DNA of 18,745 bases from the NCBI GenBank assembly GCA_043766985.1, contig JAYUHM010000019.1:1-18745 (forward strand), given 5' to 3'. Under the pieces are notes generated by a model, which was not told the origin of the DNA, did no database searches, and saw nothing but the letters and a program-made list of their open reading frames with translations. This document shows positions 6,997-13,702 of this stretch, piece after piece. Source of the stretch: JAAFIP01 sp043766985 (lineage in GTDB: Bacteria; Pseudomonadota; Gammaproteobacteria; Burkholderiales; Burkholderiaceae_C). The position numbers were made by a program, and so were the translations under genes. Each line of letters starts with the position of its first letter. Positions within the stretch are counted from its first letter, which is position 1.

Positions 6997-7103
6997 GGAG
7001 CATGCCGATGGCGTACTCAGCTCCGCGGCTGTCCTCTGTGTCTGCCTAGGGCAGACGACGCCCCCTTGATGCCGCTGCGCTGAGTACACCATCGACCTGC
7101 TCC
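6997..7103. repeat. Structured intergenic palindrome, copy A
   Basis: Outer arms 6997-7021 and 7079-7103 pair over 22 of 25 positions; two of the three misfits become G-U pairs if the minus strand is transcribed. Inside are a 3x3 internal loop, a GCGGC/GCCGC stem, and an inner hairpin (7040-7046 with 7050-7056) with a TAG loop. It has the same size and plan as copy B. A degenerate extra left arm may lie at 6955-6986. It sits between the convergent triheme cytochrome and amidohydrolase genes. Confidence 0.85.
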
Positions 7104-7141
7104 TGCCAATTTGGTGGGCGTACACAAACCCCGAAGCAAGT

Positions 7142-8824
7142 CTACGCAGCGAACTCGGTAATCAACTGCCCCGCCAGTGGCGCACCGTTCAACAATCCCT
7201 CTGTACCCGCCACCTGCTGACCATTGACCCACACGCCGTGCACGCCTAAGGCATCCGTCGTCAGGCGCGGTGCGCCGCCGGGCAGGTCGTTGACCCGCTT
7301 TTTCGGCCCGCGTGCGACAGTTTTAGGGTCAAACAGCAGCAGGTCCGCAGCGTGGCCTACTTGAATGCGGCCGCGCTTACCAAAGCCAAACACATCGGCG
7401 GGCACGCTGGTCAGTTGGCGTACGGCTTCTTGCAGGGGCATCACGCCCAGGTCGCGCGCCCAGTGGCCCATCAGGTGTAGGCCAAACCCTGCGTCGTTAA
7501 AAAAGGTGAGGTGCGCGCCGGCGTCGCTGAGCGACACGATGCTGTGTGGGTGGTTCAGCATCTGGCCCACCGCTTCTTCGTCGCTGTTGAGCAGCATGGC
7601 GGTGAAGACGGTGTGCAGGTCTTCATGAAGCGCAATGTCCAGCATCAAGTCCAGCGGGTCTTTGCCCAGCGATGCCGCCAATGCGCCGAAGGGCTTTTGC
7701 TCCAGCGCTCGGTATTTGTCGCTGCCAGCTTCGGTGATGTGCAGTTGATCCCACTCGCCGTTGAAGAGGCGAAAGCTGGTGGGGGCGGCAATCTCGGCGC
7801 GCACGGCGCTGCGAAAGTTCGGGTCTGCCAATACGGCTTTAAGTGCATCGCCGCTTTTACCCAAGGCACTTTTCCAGGCTTGCAGGCCTTCCACCGGGTA
7901 GGGGGAGAGCAGGGTGAAATCCATCGACAGCGGGCAGCAGCTTACTTGGCCAATGAGTTTGTTGCCGCGTTGGTTGGCCGCTGCAATCGCTGCAAGGTCG
8001 TTGAACACACCGCGTGGGTTGGTGTTGTTGTGCAAGAGCGCGGCAATCATCACGGGGCGGCCGCTTTGCGCGCTCATGTCTTCTAGAAAAGGCACCGGCA
8101 TATGCCCGCCCTTGGTCACCATATACACTCCTTTGCCGGCCTCGCCCATGGCTTGGATCAGCGCCATATGCTCGGCATCGTTGGCCAGGCGGGACGGCAT
8201 GGGCTTGCCGCCTTCGCCGTTGTGCGCGGGGCTGGTGGAGCTGGCCAAGCCGGCTGCGCCCGCTTGCATGGCTTGCCGCACGATGTCGGCCATCTGCGCA
8301 ATTTCATCGGGCGTGGCGGCGCGCTCTGCCGCGTCTGCACCCATCACATAGGTGCGCACACTGCTGTGGCCCACGTAGGCGGCGATGTTGACCACGCAGC
8401 CTTTGCGGCGCAGCATGGCCAGGTATTCGGGAAAGGTTTCAAAGCCCCAGTCAATCGCGCTCTCTAGCACCTCGAGCGACATGCCCTCGACCTGCGTGAG
8501 GTTGCGCATGGTGATGCTGCGGTGCTCAGGTTTGCAGGGTGCAATGGTGAAGCCGCAGTTGCCTATCACCGCCGTGGTCACACCCAAGGCGGGCGAGGGG
8601 CGTACGCTGCTGTCCCAGGTGATTTGCGCATCGAAGTGGGTGTGGCTGTCGATGATGCCGGGCATCAGCGCCAGGCCGGTGCAGTCGATGGTTTGCGCGG
8701 CTGGGTCGGTGATGTTTGTGCCGATGGCGCTGATGGAACCTGCGCGAACAGCGATGTCTTGGGTAACCGGAGCGCTACCAGTGCCGTCGTAGACGGTGGC
8801 ATTTTTGAAAAGTATGTCGTGCAT
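7142..8824 (-). CDS. N-acyl-D-amino-acid deacylase-type amidohydrolase
   Basis: 560 residues, amidohydrolase superfamily. H-T-H-F-D at residues 61-65 holds metal-binding histidines. G-N-C-G-F (88-92) carries the Cys typical of D-aminoacylases. S-D-A-G-A-H-L near residue 430 supplies the catalytic Asp, and a C-terminal A-D-L-L-L-F-D segment is usual for the composite beta domain. Family members hydrolyse N-acyl-D-amino acids or related amides and cyclic ureides in the cytoplasm; the natural substrate cannot be read from sequence. Its start is 3 bp from the stop of the upstream reductase gene, so it is the last gene of the minus-strand operon. The substrate assignment is weak, the fold assignment strong. 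Confidence 0.88.
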   Translation of the reverse strand: MHDILFKNATVYDGTGSAPVTQDIAVRAGSISAIGTNITDPAAQTIDCTGLALMPGIIDSHTHFDAQITWDSSVRPSPALGVTTAVIGNCGFTIAPCKPEHRSITMRNLTQVEGMSLEVLESAIDWGFETFPEYLAMLRRKGCVVNIAAYVGHSSVRTYVMGADAAERAATPDEIAQMADIVRQAMQAGAAGLASSTSPAHNGEGGKPMPSRLANDAEHMALIQAMGEAGKGVYMVTKGGHMPVPFLEDMSAQSGRPVMIAALLHNNTNPRGVFNDLAAIAAANQRGNKLIGQVSCCPLSMDFTLLSPYPVEGLQAWKSALGKSGDALKAVLADPNFRSAVRAEIAAPTSFRLFNGEWDQLHITEAGSDKYRALEQKPFGALAASLGKDPLDLMLDIALHEDLHTVFTAMLLNSDEEAVGQMLNHPHSIVSLSDAGAHLTFFNDAGFGLHLMGHWARDLGVMPLQEAVRQLTSVPADVFGFGKRGRIQVGHAADLLLFDPKTVARGPKKRVNDLPGGAPRLTTDALGVHGVWVNGQQVAGTEGLLNGAPLAGQLITEFAA

Positions 8825-8827
8825 GAT

Positions 8828-9697
8828 TCAAGTCATGCCATTGCGGCTGGCCAGCTCTACAAACAAGCCGCTGTGGTCTACCTCGCCCAGGCCGTGGTCT
8901 ACCGCCTCGGCGTAGAGCTTTTCAAACAGGGTGGTGATGGGGGCGTCCATGCTGGTCTCTTGGGCGGTGTCCAGCGCGTTGCGCATGTCTTTCAGCTGAA
9001 TGGCCAGGCGGGCGCGGGGCGCAAAGTCGCGCTTGACCATGCGCTCGCCGTGCAGTTGCAAAATGCGGCTGTCGGCAAAGCCACCGGTAATCGCCTCGCG
9101 CACCTTGGCCATATTGGCACCGCCGCGCTCGCACAGCAGCAGGGCCTCGGCCACTGCGCCGATGGTGATGCCCACAATCATTTGGTTGGCCAGCTTGGCC
9201 AGCTGCCCCGCGCCGTACGGGCCTACATGGGTGCTGCGGCCAAATACCTTCAGCACCTCTTGCGCCCGCGCAAAGTCCTCGGGTTTGCCGCCCGCCATCA
9301 TCACCAGGGTGCCGCCTTCTGCGCCCACCGTGCCGCCCGATACAGGGCAGTCGATATGGTGGATGCCTAAGGCGGTCAAACGCGCCGCATGGTCGCGGGC
9401 CTCGCGCGGCTTGGTGCTGGCCATGTCGATCACCAGGGTGCCCGCCGCAATGGCCTGCGCGGTGCCTTGGCCAAACAGCACCTCGTCCATCACCTTGCCG
9501 TTGTCCAGCATGCCGATGACAATGTCTGCTCCGTGCACGGCTTGCGCTGCGGTGTCAAAAATCTGTGCGTTGAACGGTGCCAAGCGCTCGGCTTTGTCGC
9601 GGCTGCGGTTCCACGCGTGTACGGTGTGGCCGGCCTCACACAGGCGGCGTGCCATGGGGTAGCCCATGGCGCCAATACCTAAGAATGCAATTTTCAT
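8828..9697 (-). CDS. 3-hydroxyisobutyrate dehydrogenase-family NAD(P)-dependent reductase
   Basis: 289 residues, usual length for beta-hydroxyacid dehydrogenases. A Rossmann motif G-I-G-A-M-G is at residues 7-12. The substrate loop D-C-P-V-S-G-G is at 116-122 with the catalytic-region Ser120, and G-x-x-x-K-L-x-N gives Lys168 and Asn171. Relatives include tartronate semialdehyde reductase (GarR/GlxR) and 3-hydroxyisobutyrate dehydrogenase; these oxidise a beta-hydroxy acid or reduce its semialdehyde. The subfamily cannot be fixed by eye. It is fourth in the operon, 3 bp from the amidohydrolase gene and 93 bp from the SAF-domain gene, a gap filled by a dispersed repeat. Confidence 0.92.
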   Translation of the reverse strand: MKIAFLGIGAMGYPMARRLCEAGHTVHAWNRSRDKAERLAPFNAQIFDTAAQAVHGADIVIGMLDNGKVMDEVLFGQGTAQAIAAGTLVIDMASTKPREARDHAARLTALGIHHIDCPVSGGTVGAEGGTLVMMAGGKPEDFARAQEVLKVFGRSTHVGPYGAGQLAKLANQMIVGITIGAVAEALLLCERGGANMAKVREAITGGFADSRILQLHGERMVKRDFAPRARLAIQLKDMRNALDTAQETSMDAPITTLFEKLYAEAVDHGLGEVDHSGLFVELASRNGMT

Positions 9698-9700
9698 AAT

Positions 9701-9758
9701 GCTATAAAGTAAATAGCAGATTATGCTATGTTCTATTGGGCTAACAGGCTATTTGGTT
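9701..9758 (+). repeat. Short dispersed repeat, copy 5 (intergenic)
   Basis: It has AAATAGCAG, ATGCTATG and TTCTATTGGGCTAA, and is nearly identical over ~30 bases to copy 6 in reverse orientation. It occupies the only sizeable gap inside the minus-strand operon, and overlaps where the ribosome site of the reductase gene would lie. Confidence 0.82.
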
Positions 9759-9790
9759 GGTAAAAGTGGTGTTTGTCAGCGCCACCGCGC

Positions 9791-11125
9791 TTACGCAAAC
9801 ATGGCTTCCATCTCGCGGCGTATGGTCAGCGCGCGCGACGCTGGCATCTCCACATCTTGCCACGACAGTGCTTGCCCCTTGCTTACCGGGCGAACTACTT
9901 TCACGTTGTGCGCCAAGCCCAGCGGCAGGCCACCCATGCGCTTGGATGTCGCCGCAGGCAGCAGCTTGCCCCACACGGTGTAGCCACCTTCGCCGTCCAG
10001 CATGTCGCCGGGTTTCAAATCTTTCTTGGCGGTGGCCACCACGTCGGCGTTCCAGCCGGTGGCCACACCGGTCGGCTCGCCGCGCAGCGCAACGGAGGCC
10101 ACAGACACACCCACTTCCAGACCAATCAAATGCCAGCGTTTGTACAGCGTGAAGTAGCGGCCACTCGGGTCGGTATGCGCGTTGTATTCTTCAAAACAGT
10201 TTTTGATGTAGTCGGTCTCGGCCTCCACCGTCACCCACACACCCATGCGGATGTCATAGGGGATTTGACGGCCATTGGCCTCCAGCGAAGAGATCACTTC
10301 GACCATGCCTTTTTTCTCCAGCACCCCGCCTTCACTGATGGGGCGCGTGACGAAGGGAATGTCTTCCACGCTGGCGGGCGGGTAGAGCAGGCCGTTGCTG
10401 GGCACGCTCAGCCCGGTGGCATTGCTAACAGCCGTGCTTTCAATCGACGGTTTGGAGCCGTCCAAAAAGCTGTTGAACATTTTGGGGTTCAGCCCGCCGC
10501 GCTCGGCCTGCTCAGGCGTGAGGCCGTAGTAGCCCCACACGGTGTCGGGCGTGCTCTCGCTAAAGTGCGGTAGCCACTTGTGGCCCCGGCCCGCCGCCAC
10601 GACGGGGAAGCCACAGGTGCGCGCCCAGTCCACCAGGTCGCAAATCAGCGCGGGCTGGTCACCAAAGGCCAGTGAATAGATGACGCCTCTCTCGGCCGCC
10701 TTGCGCGCCAGCAGCGGCCCACAGAACGCATCGGCCTCTACCGTCACGTTCACCACATGCTTGCCGTGCTCGATGGCTTTCAAAATATGGTCTACGGCAT
10801 GCACGGGCGAGCCCGTGCACTCCACCACCACGTCCACCTCGGGCAGGGTGACTACTGCCACCCAGTTGTTGGTAATCCAGGTAGCTCCGGTTTTTATAGC
10901 TTCTTGTGCACTGCGTGCTTGGGCCCGCTCGGGGTTCCAGCCCACACGGGCGAGGTTGGCACGGGCCGCGTCGGGGCTCAGGTCGGCAATGCCTACCAGG
11001 TGCACACCGGGGGTGCGCGGTATCTGCGCCAGGTACATGCTGCCAAATTTACCTGCACCTATCAGCGCGATACGAATGGGTTTGTTGTCTGCCTGGCGTT
11101 GTTGGAGTTTGGTGTAAAGATTCAT
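9791..11125 (-). CDS. SAF-domain NAD(P)-dependent oxidoreductase (homoserine dehydrogenase-like, COG4091 type)
   Basis: 444 residues. The ATG at 11125 overlaps the stop of the PhyH gene (ATGA); the longer frame to 11188 is unneeded. An N-terminal Rossmann domain has G-A-G-K-F-G at 23-28 and V-E-C-T-G-S near 101-106. A middle homoserine-dehydrogenase-like domain follows, then a C-terminal SAF domain (about 365-425: D-L-K-P-G-D-M-L-D, G-L-P-L-G-L-A). COG4091 members occur in sugar-acid and amino-alcohol catabolic operons with varied reactions. Here it probably oxidises or reduces the product of the dioxygenase (inference). A dispersed repeat encodes residues about 66-81, in the loop after the second strand-helix unit of the Rossmann fold. 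Confidence 0.87.
   Translation of the reverse strand: MNLYTKLQQRQADNKPIRIALIGAGKFGSMYLAQIPRTPGVHLVGIADLSPDAARANLARVGWNPERAQARSAQEAIKTGATWITNNWVAVVTLPEVDVVVECTGSPVHAVDHILKAIEHGKHVVNVTVEADAFCGPLLARKAAERGVIYSLAFGDQPALICDLVDWARTCGFPVVAAGRGHKWLPHFSESTPDTVWGYYGLTPEQAERGGLNPKMFNSFLDGSKPSIESTAVSNATGLSVPSNGLLYPPASVEDIPFVTRPISEGGVLEKKGMVEVISSLEANGRQIPYDIRMGVWVTVEAETDYIKNCFEEYNAHTDPSGRYFTLYKRWHLIGLEVGVSVASVALRGEPTGVATGWNADVVATAKKDLKPGDMLDGEGGYTVWGKLLPAATSKRMGGLPLGLAHNVKVVRPVSKGQALSWQDVEMPASRALTIRREMEAMFA
10888..10930 (+). repeat. Short dispersed repeat, copy 4 (inside SAF-domain oxidoreductase gene)
   Basis: It has TTTTTATAGCT, TTGTGC and TTGGGC on the plus strand, antisense to the gene. The gene reads it as A-Q-x-x-x-A-Q-x-A-I-K-x-x-A, the same frame and pattern as copy 3 in the peptidase gene. 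It is the most degraded copy in its right half. Confidence 0.65.
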
Positions 11126-11994
11126 GCGGCCAACTTCAGCTCTTCTAACGACGTTTGCAATGCGCTGGCCGGCACACCATCTTTCCACGGTAAATCAACC
11201 GGGTAGTCCTTTAGCAGGCAATCGTCTGGCAAACACTCAATGGGGCTGAAGTCGCGGTGGGCAATGTACTCTGGGCGTTTATGGCGGCGAATGTGGTTGC
11301 TGACGGCGCACAGGCTGAGGTACACACTGACGCGGTTAAAGGGGGACAGGTTGGCCGATGATGCATGCACCAAACACGAGTGGAACAAGATCATCGAGCC
11401 TGCCGGGCCCTTGGGCGCAATGATGCCGCCCTGCTTGCCGCCTGCGCGCTCTACCAGCTGGGCTATCAACTTGTTATCCACCGTCCACAGCGGGTAGCTG
11501 GTGGTGGTCAAATCATGCTTGGCATCAACCACGCCCTTTTTGTGGCTGCCAGGGATGAACATCAGCGGGCCGTTGTACTCGTTCACATCGTCTAAAAAGA
11601 TGGCGACGTTCATGGCGCGCTCGGTGGGCATCATGTCGTCGTTCAGCCAGGTGCCGTAGTCTTGGTGCCATTGCCACACGTCGCCTTCAAAAGCCATTTT
11701 GCCGTTGATTTTGAACTGGTGCATGTACAGCTTTTCACCAAACAGGTCCTGCACCGGCTCGATCATGCGGGGGTGGCGGGCCAGCTTGGCAAACGGCGCG
11801 CTGTACATGTGCGCGGCAAAGTTGGTTCGCACCGCGTCTTTGCCTTTCTCGCGCACGTTGTAGTCTTCGCGGCGTGCGTACAGCTCGGGTACGGCCTCCT
11901 GCATGACCTTGGTTTCTTCGGCGTTGAAGTGGCCGGGGAAGAACAAGTAACCGTCACGGTCAAACTGTGCAAGTTGCTCTTTGGATAAACGCAT
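11122..11994 (-). CDS. Phytanoyl-CoA dioxygenase (PhyH) family, EctD-like Fe(II)/2-oxoglutarate enzyme
   Basis: 290 residues. Iron ligands are seen as H-Q-D (His110, Asp112) inside W-Q-W-H-Q-D-Y-G-T-W, and His210; Arg221 is the likely 2-oxoglutarate ligand. The H-x-D to His to Arg spacing closely matches ectoine hydroxylase EctD, and F-I-P-G-S-H-K is a family hallmark. It should hydroxylate a small polar cytoplasmic substrate. No ectoine genes are nearby, so ectoine is unlikely as substrate. It lies 37 bp after the GntR gene and overlaps the next gene by 4 bp. A GGAG-like ribosome site (minus-strand TTAGGAGACC) precedes the ATG. It probably opens the pathway encoded by the operon. Confidence 0.9.
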   Translation of the reverse strand: MRLSKEQLAQFDRDGYLFFPGHFNAEETKVMQEAVPELYARREDYNVREKGKDAVRTNFAAHMYSAPFAKLARHPRMIEPVQDLFGEKLYMHQFKINGKMAFEGDVWQWHQDYGTWLNDDMMPTERAMNVAIFLDDVNEYNGPLMFIPGSHKKGVVDAKHDLTTTSYPLWTVDNKLIAQLVERAGGKQGGIIAPKGPAGSMILFHSCLVHASSANLSPFNRVSVYLSLCAVSNHIRRHKRPEYIAHRDFSPIECLPDDCLLKDYPVDLPWKDGVPASALQTSLEELKLAA

Positions 11995-12031
11995 GGGGGT
12001 CTCCTAAACAAAAGGGCTGGTTAAAAAAATG

Positions 12032-12697
12032 TCAAATCGCTTGCGCGTTCAGCACGCTGTGCAGCTGCGCTTCCATATGGCTGCTGGCCTGCTCGCCGTG
12101 GCCGCGCATCAAGGCCTCGGCTTTGCGCGCATCTTTGGCGGCGATGGCGTGGGCTATGGCCTCGTGCTCGTCCCACACGGCGGCGCGCAGCTTGGCCTCG
12201 TGCAGCACCGCGCCCATGGCCCGGCGAATATGCCGCCAATGCTGCTGCGCGCTTTGCGCAATCAGCGGGTTGTTGGCGGCGGTGTAAATAGACGTATGAA
12301 ACGCCATGTCTGCCTCAATCATGGCGCTGATGTTTTTGCCGCGCGCGGCCTTGCGGCCCTGGGCCATCAGCGCACCGTCAAACACATAGTGGCCAGCGCA
12401 GGCCAGCCGGGCGGCCAAGGCGTCCAGCGCGCTGCGCACTTGGTACACGTTGGCCAGCCAGGTGGCGTCCAGCGGGGCCACCAGCACGCCGCGGCCCGGC
12501 GCGTCCACCACAAAGCCGTCTTGTTTAAGCAGGCGCAGGGCTTGGTGCACGGGCTGGCGGCTCACGGCCAGTTGGTCGGCGATGTCTTCTTGCGTCATGC
12601 GCGCGCCTGGCGCCAAGCTGCCTTCGCTGATAGCGTCCAGCAGTTTGCGGTAGACCTGGTCTACCAGGTCGGGCGTGGTTTCAATCTTGTGCAGCAT
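12032..12697 (-). CDS. GntR-family (FCD) transcriptional regulator
   Basis: 221 residues from the ATG at 12697, which has AAAGG at 8-nt spacing; ATG 12703 is possible, and the longest frame (12742) would run through the operator. The N-terminal winged helix is clear: V-Y-x-x-L-L-D-A-I, G-x-x-x-P-G-x-x-M-T-Q-E-D-I-A, then L-A-V-S-R-Q-P-V. The C-terminal FCD domain has D-M-A-F-H-x-x-I, supplying metal/effector-pocket residues. FCD regulators usually bind a carboxylate effector and repress their own operon. It is the first gene of the minus-strand operon and divergent from the hydrolase gene. Confidence 0.93.
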   Translation of the reverse strand: MLHKIETTPDLVDQVYRKLLDAISEGSLAPGARMTQEDIADQLAVSRQPVHQALRLLKQDGFVVDAPGRGVLVAPLDATWLANVYQVRSALDALAARLACAGHYVFDGALMAQGRKAARGKNISAMIEADMAFHTSIYTAANNPLIAQSAQQHWRHIRRAMGAVLHEAKLRAAVWDEHEAIAHAIAAKDARKAEALMRGHGEQASSHMEAQLHSVLNAQAI

Positions 12698-12713
12698 GGC
12701 CATGGCCTTTACT

Positions 12714-12733
12714 GTACTCTGTATACAGAGTAC
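12714..12733. promoter_or_regulatory. Perfect 20-bp palindrome, probable GntR operator
   Basis: GTACTCTGTATACAGAGTAC is self-complementary over all 20 bases. It lies 17 bases upstream of the chosen gntR start, in the divergent region before the hydrolase gene. The TGTATACA centre is the type of site bound by many GntR/FadR-group proteins. Autoregulation, and control of the hydrolase, are inferred. Confidence 0.8.
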
Positions 12734-12824
12734 GACAACCAAGGAAGTGCGTGCAAATATCAGTAATTACCCTAGATGTTGCGGGCCACTTACATTGTCT
12801 GCCTACTGGCGGTACAGTGCAGGG

Positions 12825-13700
12825 ATGGCGCAACCCTTTCTGTTCAATAGCAACCCCGCGTATTTAGACGATCAATACAACAACCGTTTGCGGGTACCGG
12901 ATTTTTTAACCCGCCATGTTCAGCTCTGGCAGCGCGATTCTGCCCAAGTGCGGGCCGAGCAAGCCTGTTTGCTCGATGTGCCCTACGGCCAGGCGGCGTT
13001 TGAGAAACTGGATATCTTCCCTGCTGGTGGCAGCCAGCAACCCGTGCTGGTCTTTATCCACGGCGGCTACTGGCGCAGCCTGGACAAAATGGACCACAGT
13101 TTTGTGGCCCCTGCCTTTACTAGGCAAGGCGTGTGCGTGGTGGTGCCTAACTACGCGCTGTGCGGCGCCAACCGCGCCACCACGATGGAAGACATCACTC
13201 TGCAAATGGTGCGCTGCTTGGCATGGGTATTCCGCCACATTGCCCAGTACGGCGGCGACCCATCCCGTATCACCGTGGTGGGCCACTCCGCAGGCGGGCA
13301 CTTGGCCGCCATGCTGGCCGCCTGCGAGTGGGAGCGCTGGGACAGCGCACTGCCCAAGCAACTGGTGCGCAGCGCGCTCGGAATTTCTGGCCTGTACGAC
13401 CTGGCGCCCATCATGCACTGCCCGTATTTGCAGACCGACCTGAAGCTGACCTCTGCGCAAGTGCAGCGCTGCAGCCCCGCCACCTTGGCTCAGCCCCGCG
13501 CGCCGCTGTATGCCGTGTGTGGCGCAGACGAAAGCGATGAGTTTTTACGGCAAAACCGCTTGATAGAAACCGCGTGGGGCACCCGCCACGTGCCCGTGCG
13601 CGAGGCCATGGTGGGGCGCAACCATTTCAGCATGCTGGAGAGTCTGCTTGACCCGCTGCACCGCACCCATGCCTTAGCCCAAAAACTACTGAACACATAA
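12825..13700 (+). CDS. Alpha/beta hydrolase, kynurenine formamidase-like
   Basis: 291 residues from the ATG at 12825; the open frame extends upstream to 12675 but that part overlaps the operator and regulator and has no family character. H-G-G-Y-W-R (79-84) forms the oxyanion hole, G-H-S-A-G-G (153-158) holds the nucleophile Ser155, and His267 with Asp235 or Asp238 probably completes the triad. The H-G-G-Y-W motif and length resemble arylformamidase/carboxylesterase-like hydrolases of Burkholderiales. Tryptophan-pathway genes are absent nearby, so a formamidase role is unproven; hydrolysis of an amide or ester made in the divergent operon is equally possible. The S41 peptidase gene starts 2 bp after its stop. 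Confidence 0.85.
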   Translation: MAQPFLFNSNPAYLDDQYNNRLRVPDFLTRHVQLWQRDSAQVRAEQACLLDVPYGQAAFEKLDIFPAGGSQQPVLVFIHGGYWRSLDKMDHSFVAPAFTRQGVCVVVPNYALCGANRATTMEDITLQMVRCLAWVFRHIAQYGGDPSRITVVGHSAGGHLAAMLAACEWERWDSALPKQLVRSALGISGLYDLAPIMHCPYLQTDLKLTSAQVQRCSPATLAQPRAPLYAVCGADESDEFLRQNRLIETAWGTRHVPVREAMVGRNHFSMLESLLDPLHRTHALAQKLLNT

Positions 13701-13702
13701 CA

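Noticed and set aside
6997..7103. Integron attC site reading of the palindrome
   Set aside because: The core GTTRRRY/RYYYAAC sequences are absent and no integrase gene is near.
6646..7125. Minus-strand open frame sharing the peptide V-Y-S-A-Q-R-H-Q-G-G with one at 18416-18691
   Set aside because: The shared peptide is the translation of the palindromic repeat; the rest overlaps the triheme cytochrome gene or has no protein character. The conservation is explained by DNA or RNA structure.
9773..10573. Long plus-strand open frame opposite the SAF-domain gene
   Set aside because: Shadow frame rich in His, Ala and Arg without motifs; the minus-strand protein has clear domains. The same applies to 2757-3317 minus, 12029-12766 plus and 8522-9370 plus.
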